Positions 34,541 through 44,700 of a DNA stretch of 64,000 nt are shown piece after piece; within the stretch, counting starts at the first letter, position 1; every line of letters begins with the position of its first letter. The stretch comes from Spirometra erinaceieuropaei (lineage: Eukaryota; Platyhelminthes; Cestoda; Diphyllobothriidea; Diphyllobothriidae), in assembly GCA_902702965.1 (NCBI GenBank), contig CACRXP010000189.1, positions 389,885 to 453,884 of the forward strand, read 5' to 3'. A model generated the notes under the pieces. It saw nothing but the letters and a program-made list of their open reading frames with translations. It was not told where the DNA came from and did not search any database. Made by a program: the position numbers and the translations under genes.

Positions 34541-34705
34541 AGGGTGGTGACAATGATAATGGCGGTGGTAGTGGTGATGGTGATTGTGGCGATGATGGTG
34601 ATGGTGGTGTTTGTGGTGGTGGTGGTGGTGGTGGCGGCGGCGGTGATGATGATGATGACGAGGATACTGATAAGGGCGATGATGATGATGATGATGATGC
34701 GATCG
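34541..34705. repeat. Imperfect GGT/GAT trinucleotide repeat
   Basis: Mixed GGTGGT, GGCGGC and GATGAT runs. This low-complexity DNA generates spurious Val- and Met-rich frames. Confidence 0.9.
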
Positions 34706-34810
34706 CTAGAAAAAGGAATCTATTGACTTCCCATTTCGGATTTCTACCCTCCTTGGCGGTGCGGGTGATCAGCTTTCACGGTCGCAGTAGGCCAAACTGT
34801 TGAGCAATCG

Positions 34811-35227
34811 TCACGCCGCCTATTGACAGCGAGGGAAGAAGAACAGGAACAGCAGTTGCCCCTTCTGGGTGTGCTTGTCAAACGATACCTTAACGGTGAA
34901 CTTGAAACGACGGTTTATAGGAAGGCAACGAACACCACACAGATTCTCAGTTTTCACAGCAACCATCCGGTGGCTCACAAACGAAGCTGTATAAAGACGC
35001 TCTTCAAAAGGATCCAAACTCATTGCAGCAAGCCGGAGGACAGAGCGCGTGAAGCCCGCTATCTCCGCGACCATTTTGTGCAAAATCGCTATCTGAGGGC
35101 ATTCATAAGTCGCTGTCTACGCGGTCGCCACCACAGAACTCGAACATCCACGCCACCGACGATATGGCATCCTCTGCCATACATCAAGGGCGTTTCGGAA
35201 GCGACTGAACGCACTGCTGCGCAATAG
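34811..35227 (+). pseudogene. PLE reverse transcriptase C-terminal part
   Basis: The frame reads LPLLGVLVKRYLNGELETTV followed by YRKATNTTQILSFHSNHPVA and HKRSCIKTLFKR, then REARYLRDHFVQNRYLRAFI. This is the thumb-side region of Penelope-type reverse transcriptases; the family's FLDV motif appears as LLGV and VYRKPT as VYRKAT. The catalytic YxDD part is absent upstream. A stop at 35,225-35,227 and a frame change separate it from the endonuclease. Confidence 0.8.
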
Positions 35228-35267
35228 GGTCATAAAAAATCAAAGACCGGTTAAAACCTGATGAGCA

Positions 35268-35607
35268 ATCTGAAGTAGTGTATCGCATTCCGTGTCAAAA
35301 TTGTCCTTGTAATTACACAGGACAGACTGGGCGCATGCTCGGATCGCGCATACGCGAACATAAGCTGGCTGTGCGACGGGGCGACACATTATCACAAGTG
35401 GCCGCTCACACCTACGAAATGGGTCACGAGTTTAACTTCGCAGCCACCAAAATAGTCGCCCAGGCCAGAAACAAAACAGGCCGAGAATTGATTGAAGCCT
35501 GGGCCTCGGATGAGAACTCGGTCAATCGATTTATCGATCTGGCGCCGGTGTATAGAGCCCTGCGTAGTCACCTCCAATCTTGCGCCGTCGGTCGACGATT
35601 GGCCTAG
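35268..35607 (+). pseudogene. PLE GIY-YIG endonuclease domain
   Basis: The frame has VVYRIPCQNCPCNYTGQTGR (the GIY..YIG-type core; here Y..CNYTGQTGR), then GSRIREHKLAVRRGDTLSQV, AAHTYEMGHEFNF and GRELIEAWASDENSVNRFID. The arginine, glutamate and histidine positions typical of the fold are present. It lies in a different frame from the reverse transcriptase part, so the polyprotein is broken. The same subgroup is found at 17.0 kb. Confidence 0.85.
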
Positions 35608-35645
35608 ATGCCTTATAATTGTCGCTTGTTCTGCTGCTGCCGCTA

Positions 35646-35690
35646 CCTCTGACGATGGACTCCTGTACGAGTCTGAAAGCTCAGGACAAT
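35646..35690 (+). ncRNA. Hammerhead ribozyme motif at PLE 3' end
   Basis: The core is CTGACGA (35,649-35,655). Stem II is GGACTC (35,657-35,662), loop CTGTAC and GAGTCT (35,669-35,674, one G-U pair). GAAA follows at 35,675-35,678. AGCT forms a two-base-pair stem III without loop, with predicted cleavage after C35,682. Stem I starts CCT (35,646-35,648) with AGG (35,683-35,685). The motif lies about 40 bases after the endonuclease stop, as reported for ribozymes of Penelope-like elements. All invariant bases are intact. Confidence 0.8.
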
Positions 35691-35739
35691 AAACACGGTA
35701 TTCCGGCGCTCGACTCTTCTCCACTTACGCATACACCTG

Positions 35740-36038
35740 GAACTCGAAATTTCTCCTTCATTGGTGCAATCTAGCTATAATAGGTAGTAGGTTTGGACAC
35801 CAGCAAAGGCTCTTGTTTGTTGTTCAACCAATGTCCCTTATATCCTTGGCTGACGCCCGACGTCCAAAGTCTAACATTCATAGCGAGATAGCACGCTAAA
35901 CACTTGCTATAGCGAGGTGTCGCCTCATTTTCATGAGCCTTAGTCCCAGGGCGTACGGCATGCATACTGCACATTTCTAGGCAAAACCTCGATGAGCACT
36001 TCTTTATCAGGGGGACGCCCAAGTGCGCCTGCTCCCTT
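35740..36038. other. No recognised feature
   Basis: An 83-codon minus frame (35,771-36,022) has no recognisable motif. Confidence 0.4.
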
Positions 36039-36270
36039 TAGAAAATCGAAAATAAATTAGTACTTAATAAGTATTCATTTTTTACAGAATATAGATTTGC
36101 AGGTGGCCAGGAGAAAGTTTGTCCAAAAGGCAGGATCCAAAGCAACTGAATTATTTTTAGGATTATGCTGTATGGTGGCTAATAGTAAAACCCAACTTAA
36201 GTAATCTTTTCGAGTCGAAGTCGAATTTTAGAAATTCGTTTAGCATTTTAATAGGTTAGCACATCTACTC
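36039..36270. mobile_element. Long-TIR MITE, right-end fragment (copy 7)
   Basis: GTATTCATTTTTTACAGAAT, GGCAGGATCCAAAGCAACTG and CTTAAGTAATCTTTTCGAGT lead to the right end AGGTTAGCACATCTACTC|TA. Confidence 0.7.
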
Positions 36271-37872
36271 TAAGTGGGCTTAATAATCTGTCATGCGGAA
36301 TACATTGAGGCACGTCAGGCCCGCTCTTGTCTGCAACAAGTGGATTTTGTGAGGTAGAAGCATTCAGCATTTTTTGTGGAACATCGCCACTGATGCTCGA
36401 ACGTCGACATCCCATGTGCCGTTTTACTGTTGCTTGAAAGATAGTGGTAACCCTCTCACCTTGGAATCAGTAGGGAAAACATTCTGACAATCGAAAATTC
36501 CAGCCCCAGGAAGGAGGTGAGAAGAAGATTTGACCGCTTGAACAGGAGTTATAGTCGCCTGGCGCAGTGCCTTGTGCTTCACTTATAAGTATCTGATGCC
36601 GTTTCAGATGGTTGGCTGAAGCATGAATCTGAATAACCCTCCTCTTCCAGTGATCATGTCCACTTCTCTCTCAGAACAGTCAAAAATATGTTGGTAGCTT
36701 AGCATTTTGTAAGAGCCAAGTGATTATGAGACGCGGGTAATGGGTGTGTGAGATCTTGAATCGCTGTTATCGGTGGAAAAATCGATAGGTCAGCCGACCG
36801 TCATCTATGATTGGTCGGTTCTGCTGATGCGAGGGTAAATGGGCGCGATAAAGGTCACAGCAGCAAACGAAAGCTTGATATCGGTCAAAAGTCCCAAAAT
36901 ATCTCTCAAATCGGTAGCAGTCGGGGAGTTTTGTCGTAGCCCGATTCCAACAACCGTGGCGCGAGTGCTTTAACTGGGTTATTCCAGTCGTTTACGTTGT
37001 TCAACTGCACGCTTGTTTTCTATTGGTTCGGTGAAAGTGCTACGAGTCACAAATAAATAGCATGACCCAGTGAGAAATAAGAGTGGCCAAAAGGTTAACA
37101 GAAGGAAAATAAGTCTTGTGATAGTACAGCCGACTTACCTGGGTATGTCCACTGTGCTTCCGTATCTCCGGGCTCACATCCATTTTTTTGACAGCGGAAA
37201 CGTTATTCATCCTCCCGATGGTACCATTAGAGAATGTTGTTGATTTATGAGAGACACTGTGTTTCAGGCCAGCAATAAACCCAGATACGTGTGTTTCGTC
37301 GACCTGGTGTCGCTGTATGGAACAGCCGCCAAAAGTTCGGCTCATAATTGGATCCGCCAGCATTCCTTACGTGCATTGTGGTATATGAACTCCAGTTCCC
37401 ATACTGTCCTTTTTAATTTCCTCTGAAAGTAATGGGCGAATTGGGGAAAATTTCATCGGAAAAGAGCTCCTTAGGTTTGCTCTGAAAGAGGATATAAATA
37501 TTTAAGCTGAATTCCATCAGACTTTGTTGATTAACCGCATAATAGTCACAAACAAGCGTGTGGGGTTTTGGCTAGTATTTGTGATGCCAATATGGTAAAT
37601 CGCCAAGTGCTCATATACTACTGACTGGCCGTTGTTAGTCTGAGCCTGTTAAGTAGTCATTCCGCAGTAGCTGATAATATTCTTTTCAAAGTTTTGTATT
37701 AACTTACGGAGCGAGTCTACAATGATTTGTTTTGAAAGATTTACTTCATGCTTGGGTATATATTTCCAAGAAATAAAAAACAAGCAAGTATAAATATCTT
37801 GCTCCCCGGCTTAGCAAGGCGTTTAATTTCATACTTCAAGATACCAATATTCCAACAAGTAGAAACTGCATG
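36271..37872. other. No recognised gene
   Basis: About 1.6 kb up to the assembly gap. The 107-codon minus frame at 37,040-37,363 shows no domain. No repeat is shared with the rest of the window. Confidence 0.4.
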
Positions 37873-38198
37873 NNNNNNNNNNNNNNNNNNNNNNNNNNNN
37901 NNNNNNNNNNNNNNNNNNNNNNNNNNNNNNNNNNNNNNNNNNNNNNNNNNNNNNNNNNNNNNNNNNNNNNNNNNNNNNNNNNNNNNNNNNNNNNNNNNNN
38001 NNNNNNNNNNNNNNNNNNNNNNNNNNNNNNNNNNNNNNNNNNNNNNNNNNNNNNNNNNNNNNNNNNNNNNNNNNNNNNNNNNNNNNNNNNNNNNNNNNNN
38101 NNNNNNNNNNNNNNNNNNNNNNNNNNNNNNNNNNNNNNNNNNNNNNNNNNNNNNNNNNNNNNNNNNNNNNNNNNNNNNNNNNNNNNNNNNNNNNNNNN
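37873..38198. other. Assembly gap (326 N)
   Basis: Run of N. The frames spanning it are artefacts. Confidence 0.99.
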
Positions 38199-38490
38199 GA
38201 AAGCCAAACGTAGTACTTTAGATGCTGTTGCTTTCCTTGACTACTCCTCCGCCCTCAATACCGTCCCGTGCCCTCTTCTCCTTACCAAAATATCCCCGTG
38301 CAGCTCTCCAGGCTGGGTCGTCTCTTGGCTTGGCGAGTATTTTACTTCCCACACTCACTTTGTCCAATCTGGCGAGCGGGAATCTGAACACGACCCTAAA
38401 GATGGGGGATAATGCTTCTCGAGTATCGACGCCAAGTGTGTCCTGCGTATATCCGCCTGCCGCAAATATTTGCCCCACGGAGTTCTGAAC
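38199..38490 (+). pseudogene. Non-LTR (LINE) reverse transcriptase fragment
   Basis: The first frame reads AVAFLDYSSALNTVPCPLLL followed by WLGEYFTSHTHFVQSGERES. This matches the motif A region of LINE reverse transcriptases (FLDYSSAFNT..) and the downstream WL..YF..R...V..G segment. A neighbouring frame then gives RVSTPSVSCVYPPAA, which looks like a decayed STGAPQGCVLSPLL block. The aspartate of motif A is present, but the protein is frameshifted and truncated. The gap hides its upstream part. Confidence 0.75.
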
Positions 38491-39704
38491 TATTTATAGA
38501 CAGTCATTTGGAGAGGGCTTCCAGGCGTTAGTCTAGTTGTAATCGTCTGCGGATGGCTACATATATGGCTGTCTAGACCGCTCGCAAAACAACCTCTGTG
38601 CGACACTCTGCGCAGTTACTTGCTTGTTGTTTCACTAGCCAGACAGTCTAGTAATGTTGCACTTTCGCCGAATAACACAAATGGCGCCGTTTGAGAGTAC
38701 AAGCAGATCGAGTGCGAGCGCTCTTGAGTCTACGCTAACTAGCAGACACTTCTGCTAGCATTTCCCATTTATACCAGATTTCGGCATCTTGACTAAATCG
38801 ATCTGCACATGAGTTGTCAGCGTTTGCAGTTATTTCGGGTTGAAATTTTGAGTATGTCTAAGTGCGCATTAAAAGATCCGGAGTTAGATGTGGAGAAAGA
38901 GTTGTGTTGGCCGGCTCTCGAGGCCATCATCAGGGATGCATGTGATGCTCAGCAAAATTAATAGTCTATGTCGGCTTTATCGTGTACGGATCCGACTATT
39001 TGAATTGATCTTTAGTGGTAGCTACCCGCCATGCAACCAGCTTGCACTCCTATGATTACCTACACAGCGTCTTGCAGGGGGGGGAGGGAGTTTGTGCGTC
39101 CGTTCAACAGTTTACGACGTGATCCTTAGGCTTCCGTTATCCCAAATTCTGTATACCACACAGTGACTCATCCCACTGAGGCCGTCAAGCTTTTCGAAAT
39201 TGAGTCAAAAGAAAGAGTAGGAACTGTCAGAAGGGCTGCTGGCAAAAAAGTGGGAGTGAGATGATTCTGTCCTGTTCAGTTGCGTCCTCAGACTATCACA
39301 TCCCAATCTGCATTCGAAACTGCAATCAGGACAGATCAGTGAATGCCGGAGTTCCCGTAATTTTCAAACGGTTTGAAATGTCTCCTCACATTGGAGATGC
39401 TTAAAACTTAAATCCGGCTTCGGTTCAAGTTCAGCATTATAGTCAGGGTCACGGGTTCATACTTTGCCGAATGTTAGCGAAAGTATGCATTGTCGCGTGA
39501 CATCTGTTTTTGCCGATCTGATTTGGTTGAGTAGAAGGAAGTACCGATGCCTCGTGCAGAGTTGGTATTCTAGACCGGCGAACAGCTATCCAATGCATAT
39601 AATTGCTAACGCGGCTTGATGACTGCTATACCATCACTCGAAACGTACTCCAGGCAGAACTCTAGTGTGAGGAAGGAGACGCGATTGCTGGGACAAGAGC
39701 TTTA
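38491..39704. other. No recognised feature
   Basis: No long frames and no repeat relatives in the window. Confidence 0.4.
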
Positions 39705-40213
39705 CAGTAGATGTGCTTACTCATGAAATGTCAACCAAAATTTCGAAATGCGTTCTCGTGTCGAAAGATGAATTATGTAGTGTTGTAAAACTAATCATGA
39801 TCCAGCATCAATCTATAATCATCCAGTTATCCCAGGGTGTCGGCTTTCGAAAGAACTTATTTTCGGCTGCATGTAAGATCTATGCTCTGCAAAAAATGAC
39901 CACTTAAGTAGCATGCAATCCTCTCATTGATTTTCGATGCCCTTGAAAATTCAATTATATTTCATGGAAAACATGCCTAAAAGCATTCATTCTTTTACTT
40001 ATTCGGTGGGAAATCACGTCTTCTTCCAATTTCATACTCAAAAGAGGAGTATAACTCGGTTTTAAAAAGTTTCTAATTGTGAGATTTGTTAATACCGTTA
40101 AATGGCCGATCAAGAAACGTCATGTATCTGCATTTACGAATGTGGCTTGTAAAGTTAACAATATTGCATGCATTTCTCTACGGTGTTAACAGGGAGACCA
40201 TATGAGATTCATA
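39705..40213. mobile_element. Long-TIR MITE, left half (copy 8)
   Basis: Starts TA|CAGTAGATGTGC, then TTACTCATGAAATGTCAACC, GACCACTTAAGTAGCATGCAA and GAGATTTGTTAATACCGTTA. It is interrupted near 40,213 by the palindrome that follows. The right half is not found immediately after it. Confidence 0.75.
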
Positions 40214-41023
40214 AAATTAGGCAGTGGCACGAGGGGTGCTGTATTTATAGCACGTGGCTACCGTGGGACCACATGCGTACTATAATTAACAGCTCTCGCA
40301 ATCACCGCTGGGGGTCGGAAATGATGCGATAATGGCTTGTCAATCCGCTTCCGAGTCGTTAATGGCCGCGCTCTCGTCATTCATGCTGGATGCTGCCGTG
40401 ACGATTGCTCGGCAGTGTGACTCGCTATCACTGGAATTACTGCTCGCGCGCGCCTTCCCCACGTGACTGATTCCCCTGCCCAGGGGAAGTCTCAACACAG
40501 AATACGTCTACGAGAGGCCGTTGCGCTTGTTGATAAATTACAGGCCGAGCAGCTCGCGCAGTGGTCAGCCCTTACGAGGATTTCGGCCTCTTGAAACTTG
40601 AAAAGTGACTCTTAAGTGGCGGCTCGTTCGACAGGATTCAGCCATATTTCAAGGTTCCAGAGGCCGAAATCCTCGCAAGGGATGACAACCGCGTGAGCCA
40701 CGAGCTGCTTGAGTCATGGCACTCGGGCCCGTGATCCATCAACAAGCTCAATAACCTCCCGTTACCATATTCCGTGCTGAGATTTTCCCTGGGCAGGAGA
40801 ATCAGTCACGTGGGGAGGGCGCGGGCGAGCAATTATCCCAGTGACAGTTAGCCAATTTGCTGAGCAATCGTCACACCAGCCTCCAACACGGATGACGAAA
40901 TCACGTCGATTAACGACTCGGACGCGGACTGACAAGCCACAATCGCATCAATTACGACCCCAGCAGTGATTGCTAGAGCTGGTAATTATAGTACGCACAT
41001 GGTCCTACGGCAGTCACATGCTA

Positions 41024-41031
41024 TAAATACT
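41024..41031 (+). promoter_or_regulatory. TATA-like element in PLE-type repeat
   Basis: TATAAATA within GCTATAAATACTGCACTCC, about 45 bases before the hammerhead-like motif. Equivalents are found at 43.05 kb and, inverted, at 40.24 kb. Recurrence in several copies supports a promoter-like role; no transcript evidence. Confidence 0.45.
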
Positions 41032-41067
41032 GCACTCCTTATGCCACCATATCCCTTATCTGTGGCT

Positions 41068-41110
41068 GTCTCTGATGCTGGGTTCGAGTAAGAATCCGAA
41101 AAGTCAGGCC
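41068..41110 (+). ncRNA. Decayed hammerhead motif
   Basis: CTGATGC replaces the invariant CTGATGA (41,072-41,078). It is followed by GGGTTC, loop and GAATCC, then GAAAAGTCAGG. The A-to-C change at a core position predicts loss of activity. Otherwise it aligns with the motif at 20.15 kb. Confidence 0.6.
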
Positions 41111-41392
41111 AATAAATTTCTTGTTCCAATGATCGCATCTTTGCCCTTTACCCAGGGCCCCAAGGAGGGTTATTAATATCGAACCGTGTCTCAGTATGAA
41201 ACGTGTGTTTCTGTGACTATGCGTCGTATTGCTCACTCGACTGTGCGTGGCATGCGCAAGCGAGCTGCTATGGTTTGTCAGTTCGATGTATACAGTACAC
41301 GAGAATCTCCATCAAATGCGGCCTGATGCAGACGGAGTAGAGAATACGTCGTGTGTGGCACGCGTAGAGGGGTCGTTTTGTTTTGACAAATA

Positions 41393-41740
41393 CGGTGAGT
41401 GATCGATCCCATTAAATGTTGGCTGAAATTTTGAAATACGATTTCGATAAGAAAGGATTGCTTAGGCACTGTTGTAATACTGATTATTTTGCGGCATAGA
41501 CCAATAATAATTCGCACTCAGCAGGTTGTCAGCTTTTGAATGCACTGTAGAAACCGTACTCAGGTAAAAATGTCAACTTAAATAGCATGCATTTTTCGCA
41601 TTGACTTTCGGTGGTCTTGCAAATGTAAACATATTTCTGTCGGCTGATAGACAATCACGTCTTCTTTCTAGTTTATACTTGAAGAAGTTTAAAAAGTTTC
41701 TAATTATGAGATTTCTTGAGACCGCGCATTGTCGGGCCAG
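41393..41740. mobile_element. Long-TIR MITE, left half (copy 9)
   Basis: Begins TA|CGGTGAGTGATCGATCCCAT, then AATGTTGGCTGAAATTTTGAA, TTGTAATACTGATTATTTTG and GCATGCATTTTTCGCATTGA. It resembles the reference at 6,408 most closely. Truncated before the centre. Confidence 0.72.
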
Positions 41741-42160
41741 ACTTGCCAACTATCCGTCTAGCTCCGCTGCGTGTAACATTACACAGGACTGGCGTTATCT
41801 GATCTATCCTGATCGGAGGACGGAAAGTACTATCCCAGTTTCGTCTCAGATGCAACGACATGCTATTAAAACAGACAAAAATGAGAGTTTAAGGAAGTAA
41901 TTTGGAAGAAGTGGATGCGGTCGCTGTAACGAGATCTTTATTCATCTCATGTTTCTGCTTCAGTGTCTAGCCCATCATCGGGGACACTACCAGATACGAG
42001 TAATGCATACGCCGTTTATATAGGATGCAGGCGCCATGCTACTGCATACCTATGACAATTAACGGCATCCTCTTCATCGAGCATGGCCTGGTGCGGCAAT
42101 TGCTTGATTGCCGGCGTGCAAATCCTTGATTGTTGCACTTTCACAACTCGTGTTGGATGC

Positions 42161-42318
<158 letters not shown>

Positions 42319-42654
42319 GCGGCTCGGTCACCTGGCTTACCAGTCCGCGAGCTCACCGCGTGCGTAATTACTTCAACCAAACCAAGTCTCAGCACTGAAT
42401 ATGGGGTGCGGAGGTCGTTGTGCTTCTTAACAGACTGGGGTCCCGTGAGCCATGACTCAAGCAACTCGAGGTTCACGCGATTATCAGCTCTCTCGAGAAT
42501 TTTGACCTCGTCGAACTTGAATGTGTGGCCGAATGAGCCGCGACTAGGGGGGTGGCGTCATTTCTCCGCACTGCTGCCACGGGTTTAGCGATTTTCAAGT
42601 CGCGGCTCCTATGATGCGTCTCGGCCACACATTCAAGTTCAACGAGGTCGACGA

Positions 42655-42745
42655 CGGCTGACGACGACTGACGACGGCTAATAAGCCAGAAATGGCCATT
42701 CCAGTCTCCCTTGTCTTTGTCGGTAATATCATTCTGAGGTCGAAA
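42655..42745 (+). mobile_element. SINE S1 body fragment
   Basis: ACGGCTAATAAGCCAGAAAT, GGCCATTCCAGTCTCCCTTG and TCTTTGTCGGTAATATCATT match the SINE body and tail. The tRNA-like head is missing and the start carries a GACGACGGCTGACGACGACT micro-repeat. Confidence 0.75.
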
Positions 42746-43094
42746 TTCTCGAAAGAGGTGATTATCGCGTGAGCCGCGAGCTGCTTGTTCATGGCTCACC
42801 AGGCCCCCATCTATTTAAAAGTGCAACGACCTTCCCCTTCCACACTCGGTGCTGGGACTTAGTTTGGCTGAAGTAATTACGCACGCGGAAAGCGCGCGGG
42901 CCAGTGAGCCATGTGGCTGAGCCATCATCACGTCAACATCGACACGGGTGATGGAATTTCAACAATTAACGATTGGAATTGAGGCACCAGAGGGCTCTCA
43001 TCGTCGATGAAGGGGAGCCATTAATTGTCAGTAGCATAGCAACTGCATTCTATAAATGCAGCAGCTTACTGTATATAGATTACCCGTATCTGAT

Positions 43095-43137
43095 ACTATC
43101 CATGATGATGGGTTTGGGCCTGAATACGAAACGTCAG
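43095..43137 (+). ncRNA. Decayed hammerhead motif
   Basis: CATGATGATGGG, a weak stem and GAATACGAAACGTCAGA align with the motif at 20.15 kb. The first core base is changed (ATGATGA) and stem II is poor. A TATA-like word (CTATAAATGCAGC) lies about 45 bases upstream. Confidence 0.5.
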
Positions 43138-43204
43138 ATTAAATCTCCTGTTACAGTAATCGCATCTGCTTCTTTTCGACAAGCTGCCTGTCATCGGAAC
43201 CTAT

Positions 43205-43276
43205 TGTTGACAAAGATGAAGGACGCTGAGATGGCCATATCTAACTTGCTGGTTGACGCCGGCCAATGAACTCCGG
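43205..43276 (-). mobile_element. SINE S1 body remnant (very diverged)
   Basis: GACAAAGATGAAGGACGCTG and GATGGCCATATCTAACTTGC resemble GACAAAGATAAGGGAGACTA and AATGGCCATTTCTGCCTTAT of the 33-kb copy. No head is present. Confidence 0.5.
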
Positions 43277-43349
43277 GGTCCACTAATACCGGTAGGACTC
43301 ACTCATGCGGCCCTTAAACAGGACGATACGGGTGGCTTGGAGCCAACTT

Positions 43350-43600
43350 CCAGGGAAATTAGGACTGGGTTTAAGGTGAGGTTTAGGGTTAAGTTAGAGA
43401 CTAGATTTAACTTTGGATTTAAAATTAACGGTAACATAATCCAGGATGAAGTTTACGGTCGAGGTAGGGGCTGGTGATAACTGCAGAATTAAGATTCAGA
43501 TTAGGGTTATGGTTAAGGTTACGGCAATGTTTTGGCCTTGTATAAAGGCCATTGTTGGGATTAGGACACGGGAATATCTTGCTCTTTCCGGAATTACGCG
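43350..43600. repeat. Degenerate telomere-like tract
   Basis: Words such as GGTTTAGGGTTAAG and TTAGGGTTATGGTTAAGG, interrupted by other sequence, with GGGATTAGGACACGGGAATAT at the right side. Comparable to 28.3 and 57.8 kb. Confidence 0.6.
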
Positions 43601-43639
43601 AAAGCCTACCTTTATTACTTGGGCGGGGCGTTCCTAATT

Positions 43640-44099
43640 CCCTCTCCTGTGTAGGGAGCCATATAAGTTAGTCCTACCAAGCAACCATACGGTACATACT
43701 GTTCATTTAAATATGAATTATGCGACTACAATATTTTAATACTTTTTCAAAGAAGCGTTTTGTGGACGTTTACTAGTCCCACCCAAGAAGCCCACTTCCT
43801 AACGCGCCCGTTGGACCGATTTGCTTGCTTTTAATTTTGCTTGCGGAGGAGGTGGTTATCCCGACTGAGATACATCTCACCAGGTAACGGTGTGGTCGTG
43901 GTAGTAGAAGTATTTTGATGTTCTTCCGGCAACCAGCGAACTGTCTGGAGAAGGGCTCTTTGAATACATTCAAGGGTTGATCCACATTCCGCACAGCCTC
44001 ATGACAGAAAACTCCAGGCAGGGAATAGGGCCAAACACGATCTCTTACCTCTGTCATCCAATCAGAAAGATTTCCCCCTTATACGCTAGATATCTTGTT
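43640..44099. other. No recognised feature
   Basis: A 94-codon minus frame (43,773-44,057) has no recognisable motif. Confidence 0.4.
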
Positions 44100-44700
44100 C
44101 CGACTGAGGTAAACCCTAAACGCAAAGCTTGCTTGTACCACCGATAGGGAAAATTTGTTTGGTTATTTAAAAATAAACATGAGAGAAAATGTTTCGCTGT
44201 ATTACGGAGGACTTCGTCATTCTCGAAGGATCAGGCCAGCAGGAAAATGAGAAGAGTTGCCTCTTCCGGATAAGTGGCATTTGTCAGGGCTTAACAAATT
44301 GTTCTGAGAAAATTCCCCTATTACGTTTGAAGAGTCAGTTGGCGAACATATGCTTTCGGTAACTTATCATCAGGCCGGTACATTTACATGGGTAATGATC
44401 ATTCTAATGCGTCTCGGGGAAGGGTTTATCGAACTTCATGTTCCCACGCCGCCCGCATGACGGAGTCAGCGTGTTCAGGACGCTGGAGTTGGGGTGGGAG
44501 GGGAGGGGAAGGAGAGGGGTTCCGGTTAGATTGTAAACGCTGTGACTGCGTGTGACTGCTCTCAGGGCGTCGGGACGGCGTGCGATCACCGTCTGAAGTT
44601 GGCCAGGGCAGACAGACTGCTTGTGTCAGCGTCTTCTGACAACAGAGTACTGGGTTCGCTAGTCGAATGGTCACTGCTTCGGCTGCGGCTAGCACCCCTT
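44100..44700 (-). mobile_element. PLE-type terminal repeat remnant
   Basis: On the minus strand a proline- and serine-rich frame (PSPSPPLPPQLQ) is followed by CATGTAAATGTACCGGCCTG, GATGATAAGTTACCGAAAGC and ATATGTTCGCC. The 62-kb PLE has a similar order: a proline-rich tail, then AACTGTACTGGCCC, GACGAGAATTTATCGAAAGC and GTATGCTCTCC. I infer a diverged copy of the same terminal repeat. Confidence 0.5.
44347..44375 (-). ncRNA. Hammerhead-like core in PLE-type repeat
   Basis: Minus strand CTGATGA (44,373-44,367) is followed by a very short hairpin TAA/TTA and CGAAAGC. The core bases are present, but stem II is only about three pairs and the cleavage-side UH is unclear. It is supported by position, equal to that in the 62-kb element. 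Confidence 0.35.

Larger units (their letters stand above)
40214..41150. mobile_element. Large palindrome of inverted PLE-type terminal repeats (first)
   Basis: Arms of roughly 390 bp meet near 40,625. TGCTGTATTTATAGCACGTG on the left pairs with CATGCTATAAATACTGCA on the right. GGATTTCGGCCTCT pairs with AGAGGCCGAAATCC near the centre. The right arm continues past a TATA element into a decayed hammerhead (41.07 kb); the left arm ends soon after its TATA. There is no open frame. Paired inverted terminal repeats fit a PLE that lost its coding part, but this is inferred from the shared tail. Confidence 0.65.

Noticed and set aside
37748..38412. Long frames of 123-180 codons across N
   Set aside because: Most residues are unknown because of the assembly gap; only the LINE part after 38,199 is real sequence.
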